This document shows positions 1 to 12,269 of a stretch of 64,000 nt of DNA, piece after piece. Numbering within the stretch: the stretch's first letter is position 1; every line of letters begins with the position of its first letter. Under the pieces are notes generated by a model. The model was given only the letters and a program-made list of their open reading frames with translations, ran no database searches and was not told the DNA's origin. A program made the position numbers and the translations under genes. This DNA is from Haliclystus octoradiatus. Taxonomy: Eukaryota; Cnidaria; Staurozoa; Stauromedusae; Haliclystidae. The stretch is taken from positions 10,892,110 through 10,956,109 of the forward strand of contig OU744452.1 of assembly GCA_916610825.1 (NCBI GenBank). The letters run 5' to 3'.

Positions 1-1800
1 GCGTTGTGTTGTTTTGTCTTAGGGGTAATTTATCGACAATCAGCGGTGCTCTATCACCTGCTATACAAAAAGAGTGCACGGGTAAAACGGCGTGGCGGGG
101 CTGTGTGGACCACGCTATGAGAAATCGGGAAAATAGAGATAGAAAGATAGATAAATAACCCTACTGAATCTCAAGGAAATTGAACGCTTTGATCACCGTT
201 TTAAAGACATATCTATTCTTTAATCCACTTTCTGAAGATTAAACTTGATAGAATCAAATTTTTTATGAAAAGTCGACAACTGGTGTAATTTTTTAAATAT
301 GTCATTTTTATTAGATGTATGCTCTTAGCTAATATCGCATATAATACTACATCGAATACTACTCAATGTATAACCCTGTGATGTGTAACGGAAACAGAAA
401 CGAATTTTAGAAAGAATAGAACAGTTAATGCATAATTGAGCTGTTCGTGATACATCTGTATATATAAATATATGCTGCATATATTGTCACTATACCAACT
501 AGTGCGGGAGATGTACAATTTTAAGTATCATATTGGTACTAACATCTTCAGAAACATTTTCAAGGAAATATGCTAAATATTACTGTGGCCTCTGGAAAGA
601 GAAACGCTGATGTTCAATACAGTTACAGTTAGACTTTTGATTGTGGGACGCCTTGACCGATGGTTATTAAACAACAACTTGCCAGAAAGAGGTCGTGCCT
701 TTTTGTGAACTCCCAACACTTGTTTACACAATAATCAATGATCGAATGAGCCAAATGACCAGTATTCAATTTGCCTTTATTGAATTAAAAATCGTGTTTT
801 CTTTTCACCACACTATTTTCACATGATCTACAAACAGCAGTTCATTTGCTTATCTTTAGATAATAATATAAATTTGAATTTGACAGTCAGATGATATTGT
901 CTTGTGGGGGGATTAACAGTGTTTTTCACAGGGTCCAGTTTTATTAGGATAATGTATAGGCTCTTTTTAGTTTTTTATTGTGAGTTAGCGTTGACCATGT
1001 TGCGTCTTCAACTCAACGGGCAATCTACAATGAATTAACAGCTGTTTACATATTTTCCACGTGCTGAAAAGATCCTGGAAACAATCATAAGACACCGTCT
1101 CAAACATTTGAACCTGAAACTTCAGTCTCGCAATTGAAAAATATATTTCAAACATTTATTCAGAAAATTATACAAATTTGCCAGAATTAAGAACAATAAT
1201 ATCATTTGTTATCTGTGAACACTAGGACATTGATGAATCTTTTTATCTGTATTTAGCTACCTATGCACTATCAGTTTCCCAAAAATTAAATTAAAATATG
1301 ATTTAGGGAAATATCGTATACTGGGAATATTGAAATAATTTCGCGCTAAAATTATTTATTTTGATTGAATAAAATAGTGTCAAAGGGAGATGGCGAATAT
1401 TTTTCCCAGTGAAGCCTTTACAGTGATGACTTGGGTGAGCAACGTCAGAAATATCGCCATGGTGATCTATTGTTCTCTACTGCCATGTGCATGCGCATAA
1501 CCCACGTGTAAGCGATTTTGATCACGTGACAACTTGAAAGCTGCTGTGTTTTATACGATAGTAAAAACAGTGTTGCCATGCTAAGAGGTGAGTGGTTGGC
1601 CGGACGATCTATCATCAACTTATATGAAAACTATTGTTATTGAAAAAGTTATTATTTATTGCGCGAACTGCACGAGGGCCATCTACTAGCAGCCTGTTTC
1701 AATACGTGGCGTCTTTCTTCGGACTACCGTACCATCCACCTGTCATTGGCGCAGGAAACAAAAACTAGCACGGTGATCAACCTTGTTTGTGTACCAGCCC
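1..1800. other. Upstream flank and probable promoter/5' UTR of the CPEB gene
   Basis: I see no supported coding region here. The stretch is AT-rich with short ORFs only. Two CACGTG E-box hexamers lie at about 1503-1528. A possible short non-coding exon ends near 1586 at a GTGAGT donor, and a possible acceptor (GCGCAG) lies near 1750, so the 5' UTR may be spliced. These are sequence impressions without transcript support. Confidence 0.4.
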
Positions 1801-4800
1801 ATGGCAATGGCCGATTTCGGGCCAGCAAGCGTGACGACGAAGAACATAGTGGCTCCAGTGGATTTCAACTTTGGTAGTCAACAACTATTTCTTGGACAGA
1901 TAGACTGTAATAACGACATAGGTGATAATGACTTAAGTCGAGAGACAGGAAAGTCAAATCTATTACACCGAACGAACTCTGATTACTCCGAAACTTGCCA
2001 GGGCAATCACAGCAACGAGTATAGTACAACCGATGAAGGAAAAACACTGGACGACTCAAAAGACTCCGACGAAGGATTCTCTTCAAGCTTTTCGCCAACA
2101 AGCGAAAGTCAAATGCCACAGGGACACACAGCATCAAGTACGACGGTGTTCTGGGGTAATAAAGAAGAATTTTTTGAGCCAGGATTTTCAATGAGTAGTA
2201 ACATCGATCCATTCATACCGAATGCTAATAGTTTAACATCAGGAAGTGGTTCTTATACAACGAGTAATCAGAAACGCGGGAGTCCGTCCCCTAATACAGC
2301 GTATAGCTCACATCAAAGAAGGCCAACTCCAGCGTTGTCTTCATTTTTAGCGTCAAACAAGGCAATGGCGAATGCGCTCGGTGTTTCAGGTTGGCAGGTT
2401 AATTCAGTCCCAACGCCAGTATCATCTTGGTCAAATCATGTTGGAGGTAATCAAATGAATACAAATTGGTCTCAACAACAACGTCCAAATTTATCTTATC
2501 CAATGGTAAATCCACAACATCGTCATGTCTTAAGATCATCACCATTTCCAGTTACAACAGCTCATCAAGGACAGGGGAAAAATACAAAAACAAGATTTAG
2601 TCTATTATCTTCACCCCGTAATCATACAACAGCTATAACACATAAAAATGGTTGTTTCCCGCAATATAATGGCAATGGAAAAACAAATAATTCTGTAATA
2701 CATCAACAAGGACAACTTGGTTTAGATTCTACTGTTGTAGATGGCATTTCACAATTAACCAATAATTTCTCAAATCTTACTACGTCAACAGATGTTAATG
2801 GAAGTACAACTAACAATAGCTTATTTCCTAGCACGGTAAGTTTGCACATTTCTTATTAGAATAAAACATATTTGAAAAAGATTTGTACTACTCTAGACAA
2901 AGAAAATATAGTGTTATGTTTTTGTTATTGAACGCGCAAGATTATAATTTCCAGACATTATCGTGGACATTATTCCTAAATAAATTCATAAATTTATTCA
3001 AAAGCATTTCTTTCTTAATTTGAACATTTCCTGAAACTTTTATATGAGAATTAGCTACTTCATTTAGAAGACGAAATTGTAATTTGCATATTTTCAAAAA
3101 ATGTCTGTTGTTGATAATTTTCGACAATAAAACTTGAAAAAACCGACCCGACGAAGGAACAGGTGTTTTTGAATGGCACCATAGGCGCGGTTTTGAATGT
3201 AGCTAGCAAACAGAGACCTTACTCGATGCCCATTGAACCGAATCCAATCTAGTATTAACAAATTGTCTATGATCATTAATACCCGAAAATGTGTTTTCAA
3301 TAATTAAGACATTTTATTTATAACTGTTATTTTTAATTCCCCCTATATGAAATTAGGAAAAGCAAGATGTATTCAAATATTCATCATTGGAAACTAGATT
3401 ATTGGATATTATGAGATCTCCTTTAGATCCACCAGACCACTCGCAAGGTATTTTTATTTATATATTATTCTTATCCACAATATCTATATTAATATAGTGT
3501 ACATATTGACAGCATAAAAGATATCTTTTAAATCGACAACTCGTATAACAATGAACTATTATTTATGATTACAATAAAACACTGTTATATTGTGATATGC
3601 GAATCAATATTTTCTAAACTTTCTATCATTAATTATTCATTTTATGCCCTACTCTAGCAGATGAAATTATAAATCTGATGGCTATAAAATAAAACCGACG
3701 AAAATTAAGAACACATATTTCTAACAATTATGCCTGTAACTAATAGCAACATATCAAGATTCAAAATGCTATCTTAAAATTAACCCCAAAATTCCTAGCC
3801 AATTATCAATACAATTCGTTATTGCTAGTTTATTCATTTCAATTTATTTATGTGCAATTTCTTCGAATTTAAAATAAATAGTACAAAATAGCCTCTAAAT
3901 TTGAAATTGAATGCGATTTGAGTTTCGGAAACTTTTGTGAAACATGAACACGATGGCTTATTCTAAGTAAAGTAGTTTTTCACCTAACTACAACACTACA
4001 ATTTTGAGTTGAATGGCTTATAAACAGAAGGTTCTTTTCCCCGTATATTTAAAAACAAGCTGCCAGGCTGTTTGAATTTTAAAATATATTACACGTGGAT
4101 TTTCATTGTTTTGTTCTGACAAGCTGTTCAGCTATCTATCTTCTCTAGTGCCCACGCATGAACGTTACAGCTGAAATTTAAAGCTCTAATACGTCTAATT
4201 CCTTTAAAGTGCTCTTTTCTATGTATTCTCTATACATATTTGTTTTAACGATAAATAAATGGAACTTTTCAGTTTGACAAAAAATATATATATCATTTGT
4301 AAAACAAACATATTCTTATATACTGTATTGCTTGACTTATTGTATTGTACACATTGCTTGACTGTCTTTCGTTGTCTTAAAATAAAGCATATGACATTAT
4401 TTTTCCCATTTATTATTTAACCGTTTAAACAGATATGGATTTTCGTTGCTTTTGAACTAATTACCAAATACACGAAAGCAGTGTCAGATACATCTGCCTT
4501 ATTTTCTCATTTCAATTTTACAAATTATGCGGCGATTTGTAATATTGGAAATTTTCAATTAAGAACAAACAAAACAACAAGAAATACATTTTTTAGAGAG
4601 ATTATCATTATCAATTTATTGTCGATTTTATTCATTTCAATGAAATGTTTATTTTATTTTCGGAAACTTCAACAAATATATAAATACCTATTATGATAAC
4701 ATCTTTTAAAATTTTAATACTTGATTGTAGCCATTTTTCTATTGAGCGTGTATATAACAACAATTCACACTGAAACAGTATTTTATCTCATCTTAAGGTT

Positions 4801-7800
4801 TTATATTACCATAGTAACATTAGATTGAACAAAATTACTTGATTTGGAATTGTTTCCTTGACTTTTGGATTGCTTATTTTGATTAAAACAATAGGATTAA
4901 TAAGCGTTAGATTTACTTGCACGGACTGGCTTCTGACCTTAACATATAGAAGATTATAAATGGGCAATCTAAAATATAAATATTCCAAAAATAATTTGCA
5001 CGGGCATTGGCATTTTTAGAGCGTCAATACAATCTATACAACAAATAGTTTAACATTTCAATATAATAAACTTGAAATTATTAAAATGCTAAATATATTT
5101 TTCAGCAATCAACCCTTTTCTCAATTGCTCCTATATATACCCTCGGAAAATTCTAGCATTCACAACTGAAAGTGGATATAAGAAAATTAGTTTGATGGAA
5201 GCTGCCATAACACTTTACAACAGTTTATAATTTATATAAATTGGCTGACTATCCTATCTGATAAACGCTATTAAACAAAATGATTTTGAGAATAATGAGA
5301 ATAATTTATATGTATAATACATTGGATGTGGATGAAGGTACAACGATGATGATAATAAATAATTAGGCTTATTAATTCTAATGTTGATCTTATAAATATA
5401 TTTTATTTCCAGCTTTCAGATATCAAGTTCATAAGAAAGGAAGAGAGGGTAAGAATAAGTAATATCATTATACAAGATAAGTTTTATTTAAAATCCTTGA
5501 ATTTATTTTGATTTGGATATGATTTTATTTTAGATCAAATTGTACCATCTCTGAGCTCCTCACTTAACGATTCGCCGAGATCTGATTTGGATTTCTCAAC
5601 AGAGAGATTCTCAAGAAAAGTATTTGTTGGTGGTTTGCCTCCAGATATTGATGAAGGTAAGCCTAGATACAAAATCCGATTAGATCTCTATCTCGTTCCA
5701 TCATCTACATTGATCCTGATGTTATGAGAATTAGTGTTATAAGCCAGGAAGGAGGAGAACTGTTGATAAGGAGGTGCCATTTTAACTATTAGATATACCA
5801 ATGGCATCTCCCAGTATAGCCTGTGTCTATAGTCCCCCATGAGGCATACTGCGTTGTCAACAGTATAGATAATATTTACCATCCATAGTATAGTGATGTC
5901 TATGTTTATTTAATTTCAGATGAAATTCATGCCAGTTTCTGCCGATTTGGAAATTTAACCGTTGATTGGCCACACAAAGCTGAAAGTAAATCATACTTTC
6001 CACCAAAAGGTAATTAAGTCTATCACGATCAATGTATATACAGTATAACTATACTCTTTCAATTAAAAATGTCAATAAAAAAAAAAAGAATCATATCTTA
6101 GATTGTATATGCTATTTTCATGGAACAGACTTTTCGATTCACGGCACGTGATTGATATAATAATAACTATGCAATACACGAAACTATACTACCAATTACA
6201 CCAAAACCATTAAAATGCCATGAAAGTGTTGTGAAAACACCATGAAAATATAAAAAATGAAAATTACATAATTTTTAAGTCATCAAAAAGTTTAAATGCC
6301 ATGAAAACATCCATATTCACGACATTCAAATGTGAAAATGCTTTGAAAATGCCATGAAAACGCAATGAAATTTTACGATTTTTTTCATGGTCTTTGTTTC
6401 GGTAGTGATACTATATATACACATTTGTAATAATGAAAAATTTGATGGAGGATAATATATTGAAACCGTATCAACTGTATAGTTTATACCCTACTGAATT
6501 ATATAATTGATTTATAATACTTCTTTCTATATAGGCTATGCATTTCTCCTTTACAAAGAAGAAATGTCAGTGCAAAGACTGATTGATTCATGTATGATGC
6601 AAGATCAAAAATTATATTTATGCGTTTCAAGTCCAACTATTAAAGATAAACCTGTAAGTTTGCATCGTAAATTTGTTTACCGTATATACCAATGTATTGT
6701 AGTATCCCACGGGATTAAGATACTAATCATGAATCTCAATGCATGGATTCAAAAATAAAGTTTATTTAGATTGATTTACCAACAAGTTGTGGCTCAAAAA
6801 AGTATAAATTTCTGTCTGTATTCAATTTCAATATTTAGCTTATCTTGCATTGAATCTGATACAGCTATACATTATATACTAAATTACAATAGAATTTGAT
6901 AATAAGAGACAATCTTTGTCTCTTATTATATAATGCTCTGTTTTACCCAACATTGAGCAATTTTACATTAAATATGTATCTGAGTTTACACTGGCACTAT
7001 AATTATTTTTTTACTTTATTATTACAATAGAAATTGATATAACATTTGATCTTTTAATTTTTTTGACATGTTATTTTCTGTATTATTTAGGTTCAAATTA
7101 GACCATGGAGTCTTGCCGATGCGGATTTTGTAATGGATGGTTCACAGCCTCTGGATCCAAGAAAAACAATCTTCGTGGGAGGTGTCCCGCGGCCACTCCG
7201 AGCAGGTAAGGCAATATCATAATGGCTTAGAGCCATATAACATGCCTTGGACGTAATTTGTATTCGTTTTAAATTAGAACTACAACTGCTTAACCCTTAA
7301 ATAATTAATTATTTGCAGAAATTGACTATAGAGATCATGATTGTCATTTCAAAATGATCATAATAGTTTCTTGTCGATTTTCCCTGTGGTAGCGACCACC
7401 TGTCTGACGAATCGCTGTCGCATTTCAGTAGATCGTTATATTATCGATTCAATTTCGTCTTCAAACTTTGAATAATTCAACCAATCAAGTTAACATTAAA
7501 TTTGAGCTCCATTATCTTGCTTCTCGTTATAAGATATCGAATGTAAGAATGAAAGCGTCCAATAAATTCAAAAAAAAAAGAAAAAAAAAAATCAGTTAAA
7601 AAAAATCATACACCCAATAGATTAATAATTTATAGTTACTAAGCAACTGGCTGTCTGTTGTTAACATTATATCATAATGAAAAGACATTTAGCTATTTTG
7701 GTTTCTTTTGAAGTCGATCCAATAAAAGAAATTACAAACATATGTATAATTTATGTGTATTATATATTTCAGTTGAGCTGGCAATGATTATGGATCGCCT

Positions 7801-9212
7801 TTATGGTGCCGTATGTTATGCTGGTATCGATGTTGATCCAGAACTCAAATACCCGAAAGGTCTGTTATTAAATTGATTTACTGTCTGAGAGTCTCACACT
7901 CATAATTTTAAGGATTATACGAGAAATCTCTAAAAGAAAATAATGAATCGATTATAGAATTTTATTATTACTCAGCTGTTATAATAATTGGGTTTTTAAT
8001 CTTTGAATGTTATAATGTTTCCTTGTTCTTTTATTTTTTAAACTAACTTCTATACTATTGTGCTAATTCTAAACTATATATATTTGTGTAAATAAAGTTG
8101 AATTTTATTTGTATTTATAGGTGCAGGAAGAGTCGCGTTCTCAAATCAACAAAGCTACATTGCCGCAATAAGTGCAAGATTTATTCAGCTGCAACATGGG
8201 GATATTGACAAAAGGGTAAGCATCAAATTCCTACAATTCATTTACTGGTGTTCAATTTTTAATCACTAATACAGTTTTAGACAGGATAAGATGCAATAGA
8301 CAGACTGAAGCAGCTAGATAACAGGAATCTGTTAGATAGTGTCTTCAGTTTATACCTTCATATGAAATATATAGACGAAGGAACAATAGATTGATTGTCT
8401 GCCATATTGATAAATAAATAATGTATGTTTCTTGCAGCATATTATGCGCATGTGTATGCATCAGTCAATATTTAAAACATCTAATTGGTTGTGTCAATTT
8501 ACCACTACATAATCATACGATATATTGTCACTACATGTTGAGCCTGAATAAACAATTTAAAAACTGTTAACGACAAATTGTAAAGCAAAATGTTAACATG
8601 ATCGCTTAGACAGGTGATTAACTTAATTGTGGATTTAATACGTAGCATCAATTAAATGACTCAAAACTCTCTCTATATATAGTAAAAATTATATGAGTAG
8701 TTAATATAGTGCTCAAGAATGTCAGTAATTAACAGAGTAACAGATTATTAATTAATTACAACCCATTGTGGTGATATACGTGTGATGCAATGGAGTTTAC
8801 AGAATAAGGCAATCAATCTGGCCACGCTACATCTATTGACTGTCGTATAACTGTAGTAAGAAGATTTGTGACTATTAGTGATGGTATGAAGAAGCAATAA
8901 ACGGGCCAAAATTTGATTGAAATCTCGAAGCAGATACTTCTAGCTATCTGATATTCTTATCATAACTATTTTCTGTTTTAGGTTGAGGTGAAACCTTATG
9001 TTCTTGATGATCAAATGTGTGACGAATGTCATGGTGCAAGATGCAATGGTAAATTTGCACCGTTCTTCTGTTCTAACATTACTTGTTTACAATATTACTG
9101 TGAGCAATGCTGGGCTATTATTCATGCAAGACCTGGTCGAGAATATCATAAACCATTGGTAAAAGAAGGTGGCGACCGACCAAGGCAATCACCATTGAGT
9201 TTTCGATGGTAA
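1801..9212 (+). CDS. Cytoplasmic polyadenylation element-binding protein, CPEB2/3/4 (orb2) type
   Basis: Ten coding exons with GT-AG junctions read in one frame: 1801-2835, 3357-3447, 5413-5448, 5534-5656, 5920-6009, 6535-6653, 7091-7205, 7773-7859, 8121-8215 and 8982-9212, giving 673 codons plus stop. The start is the ATG of MAMADFGPAS in a CCCATGG context; the frame opens slightly earlier without an ATG. Residues 1-345 are rich in Ser, Asn, Thr and Gln with no fold that I recognise. RRM1 carries the RNP motif KVFVGGLPPDIDE and RRM2 carries TIFVGGVPRPLRA. The last exon encodes the CEBP_ZZ zinc domain (CDECHGARC, then CSNITC and CEQCW). In this family the RRM pair binds U-rich 3' UTR elements and controls cytoplasmic translation and polyadenylation. 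The RRM wording is that of the CPEB2-4/orb2 branch rather than CPEB1. The 36-nt exon 3 inserts 12 residues and could be alternatively used. Family assignment is firm; which paralogue is not decided. Confidence 0.95.
6185..6375 (+). repeat. Degenerate short repeat ATGCCATGAAAA in CPEB intron 5
   Basis: Within the intron between 6009 and 6535 the words ATGCCATGAAA, ACACCATGAAAA and CGCAATGAAAT recur at irregular spacing. It looks like a degenerate short repeat. No function is visible. Confidence 0.45.
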
Positions 9213-10591
9213 AACATTATTTGTCATTTCAAGAAATGTTTTTAAAAAAATTATTAATAATCCTACAAGAAAAATGCAAAAATAAAGAATCCTTACCTTC
9301 ATACCGTTCATCCTTGGAAGATGGTTAAGTTTTAATTTGATCCAATGGTTATGAATTACAACAATTACGTTCCAATGAAAAACATTTCTCGTCAAACGAG
9401 TCGTTAATAATTTGATTATTTTATTTCCAAAGTTTTTTTTCAAAAATATAGTTCTATATTGTTTTTCGTGTTTTTTGGAGCTACGGTTGTTTTAGCTCAG
9501 TAAATATGCTTATTATTACAACGTTTCAAAGTCACACTTTCAATAATTATATATATATATATTCATAGTTTATTTACGAGATTTTTGGCTACTATCAATT
9601 TGTTATATTATTGATATATTATTACTATAATTATTATTATTATCATGAGGTTGTATTATACAAAGTTCGAAATGTTTTCCTCCTTCGCTAGTTCTTAAAA
9701 TGTATTTAAAAATAAGAGACAAATCTGCTACGTGGCATTTTTAAGAAAACAATTTTATCAATTCAACGTCTGCCTCAACGTTATCTGGAACTAAATGCAT
9801 CATTGCAAATTCGTCTTTGTGAATTAAAAATATTGAAATTAGAGTGACCATAAAATATATGATATATGATACAATCAGATTCGTTTAGTCGTACGCAACA
9901 CGTTTAGACGCTGCATCTCAATCCCATATTGTTATCAATAATGTTATCTGTTCTATATACCAATCATTTTATTGCACGCATCACGTTTAGACCCTGCGTC
10001 TCAACCCCATATCGTTATCAAAAATGTTATCGGTTCTATATACCAGTCGTTTAGTTATTTACTTACGCTAGGCGTCTTGACCTTTGATCATAAGATCAAC
10101 ATCTTATACTGGTATATTTTGAAGATAATTATCTATCAATCTAGCTCATGTAGAAATTACACCATCCATATCATATTTAAAGTTCCTCGTGATTTTATTA
10201 TTAATTATAATACCTTTTCAAATCAGACACGACAGAGACAAGTAATAGCAATTAGAATCATAGCATCATTTTTTATACAAATTATTATTGTTATTACTAA
10301 TATAAAAAAAATGATATTTCCCAAAAATATAATTTAGATAATTACGACTTATAACAAATTTACAAAAAAATTAATTAAAAATGTGTAAGTTTATACAACA
10401 ATAAACTAACATTATATTATCATATCATATTTTATTCTTTATAAAAGGGAATTTTGACGAGGGTTTTCCAATCTGCCTATGTTTTTATAATGAATAACTT
10501 TAAAATTTGGGTAGTTTTACCTCGAAATCGTTCATAAGAAATTTTGTTGAAAAAACCAGTTAAATTATTATTTGTTATTAGTACAATTAAA

Positions 10592-10624
<33 letters not shown>

Positions 10625-11086
10625 AATCTGGTTATAATATCGTTTGAATCCATATTTTTCTCACTTGCAAGTTTATTCTATATATTCAATTATCAGTTTC
10701 AAACAAAAAAAAATAATTTCACTTCTTTTAAGAGATATATTATATTATTGTAACTATATGAACTATTTTATCCCACTTTGACTCGTGGATATTTTAATTT
10801 TGCAATCGAATTTTTTTGTTGTTATAAAATTGGTTTTAACATTAAATTCTATATTCTTTGTTCAGATATTTAAATTATTAATAAATAATACGGATTTATT
10901 TTACTGTATGTTTGAAACAAACAATAAATGATTATCCTATACAAATGATGATGTTATCGATGTTGTTTCTCTTCTGAACATGATTATTTTTGGAGTCAAT
11001 TTATAGGCTGGTATAGTTTGAGGTCATAAAATGTGTTAGGTTTATGATCCCGGTCGTAACTTACATACGTACACTGTCGTACAGCA
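9213..11086. other. CPEB 3' flank, AT-rich, no gene
   Basis: The stretch is very AT-rich with several AATAAA-like words (for example near 9280 and 10923), any of which could be the CPEB polyadenylation signal. It holds an (ATT)n microsatellite at about 10589-10623 and the tandem duplication listed separately. I see no coding potential. Confidence 0.5.
9892..10055 (+). repeat. Two-copy tandem duplication of about 82 bp
   Basis: Two adjacent units share the words ACGTTTAGAC, GCNTCTCAA, CCCATAT and GTTCTATATACCA in the same order, offset by about 82 bp and diverged by roughly 15 percent by eye. It lies in the CPEB 3' flank. Confidence 0.75.
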
Positions 11087-11407
11087 TAGCCTCATTCCAT
11101 CACGGCCCTCATTTCCACGAGGCGCTCCAGTGAGGGCCTAATAAAACTGAGGTTAAAAACTGTGCCATAAACCAAAAATGCCCAATCGCAGCGCACCTTG
11201 GTATCACGTGAGTTACTGCCAGGTGCTGGTTGGTCGGCCCATCGAAAAACAATACAACGAGGTGTGAACAAAAATTGAAGTTTGATGAATTCAGCTATTT
11301 TGAATTTCAATATTTTGTAAACAAACTGGCACTTTTTTAACTTTCAGTTTTATTAGGCCCTCACTGGAGCGCGGCGCGGAAATGAGGGCCATGATGGAAT
11401 GAGGCTA
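11087..11407. mobile_element. TA-flanked MITE (Tc1/mariner-like), short copy
   Basis: The ends are inverted repeats of about 60 bp beginning TAGCCTCATTCCATCACGG and ending in its complement (GGAATGAGGCTA). A TA on each side fits a TA target duplication. A longer relative with the same ends lies at 33856-34609, so this 321-bp copy looks like an internal deletion derivative. It has no coding capacity; the one ORF inside simply reads through the repeat. Confidence 0.85.
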
Positions 11408-11949
11408 CGAGGGTCCTTCCTTGGTTCCTTCAAATCATAGTCACTAGAATATACTGTTAGAATGTAATAGAATGTTCAAATATTACTTAGATATATATCA
11501 AACTTTTAGTCAACTTTTAGCCGAAATGACTAGAGGAAACGTTTCCACCTCGCTATAATGAATATAGTGCTAAATATAAGGCTATAATATGGAAGCAAAG
11601 TTGAGGGAAATAATACTTAATGAAACTAGTTACACATTTTTTTCAATTTATTATTATTAGTTTCTTAGTAAAACATTTTAAAGTGAAGGATAGCAACAAG
11701 AGAAAACTCTGAGAATTGCCACGTTTCGATGATCTAAATGATATTTGTAATTCGGAGGATTCGTGAAAGAGTTCCACTGATTCAAGTTTTGAAAAAGCTT
11801 TATCCGGTTGTGGATAAATGACAAATATAAAAAAAGATACAAACATAAATCATACAAAAGCGGTCTCTGGAGGCTGGAGGTGTTTAGCTTTTGTAGTCGA
11901 TCCCAGTAGCTAGGCCGGTCAACGATTTGGCAGAATGAGTCACGATTCT

Positions 11950-12231
11950 CAGAGCCATCTATTTACAAGAGTTGGGACACGCTTTCATGTGCCGCCATCG
12001 TCTCCAATTGGACATATACCAGTCACGTGATTTTTGGATGCCATCTTTGTTCTTTCGGAAACAGGTTCTCAATCATTTCAAGTCAAACGCGCGAAAAAAT
12101 ACAATACAATATGGCTGGAAAATCACACAACATTCTCCTGCACATGCGCACTGTTAAAAACGTGCTCGGGTCCAGGCAAAAAGATACAAAAATGGCAGAA
12201 GTGTCCCAACTCTTGTAAATAGATGGCTCTG
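11950..12231. mobile_element. hAT-type MITE with perfect 8-bp target duplication
   Basis: The inverted ends read CAGAGCCATCTATTTACAAG... and its complement over about 31 bp. The element is flanked on both sides by ACGATTCT (11942-11949 and 12232-12239). The CAGAG terminus and 8-bp duplication are the hallmark of hAT elements. At 282 bp it is non-autonomous. Confidence 0.9.
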
Positions 12232-12269
12232 ACGATTCTAGGTCATTAATGGATAACGCCTTTAAAGGT

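Noticed and set aside
1865-2212. Minus-strand ORF of 115 codons
   Set aside because: It is the shadow of the first CPEB exon.
9972-10337. 121-codon ORF downstream of CPEB
   Set aside because: It starts inside a tandem duplication, is composed of AT-driven codons and has no recognisable domain.
11092-11310. Minus-strand 72-codon ORF
   Set aside because: It lies wholly inside the MITE at 11087-11407 and reads through its inverted repeat.
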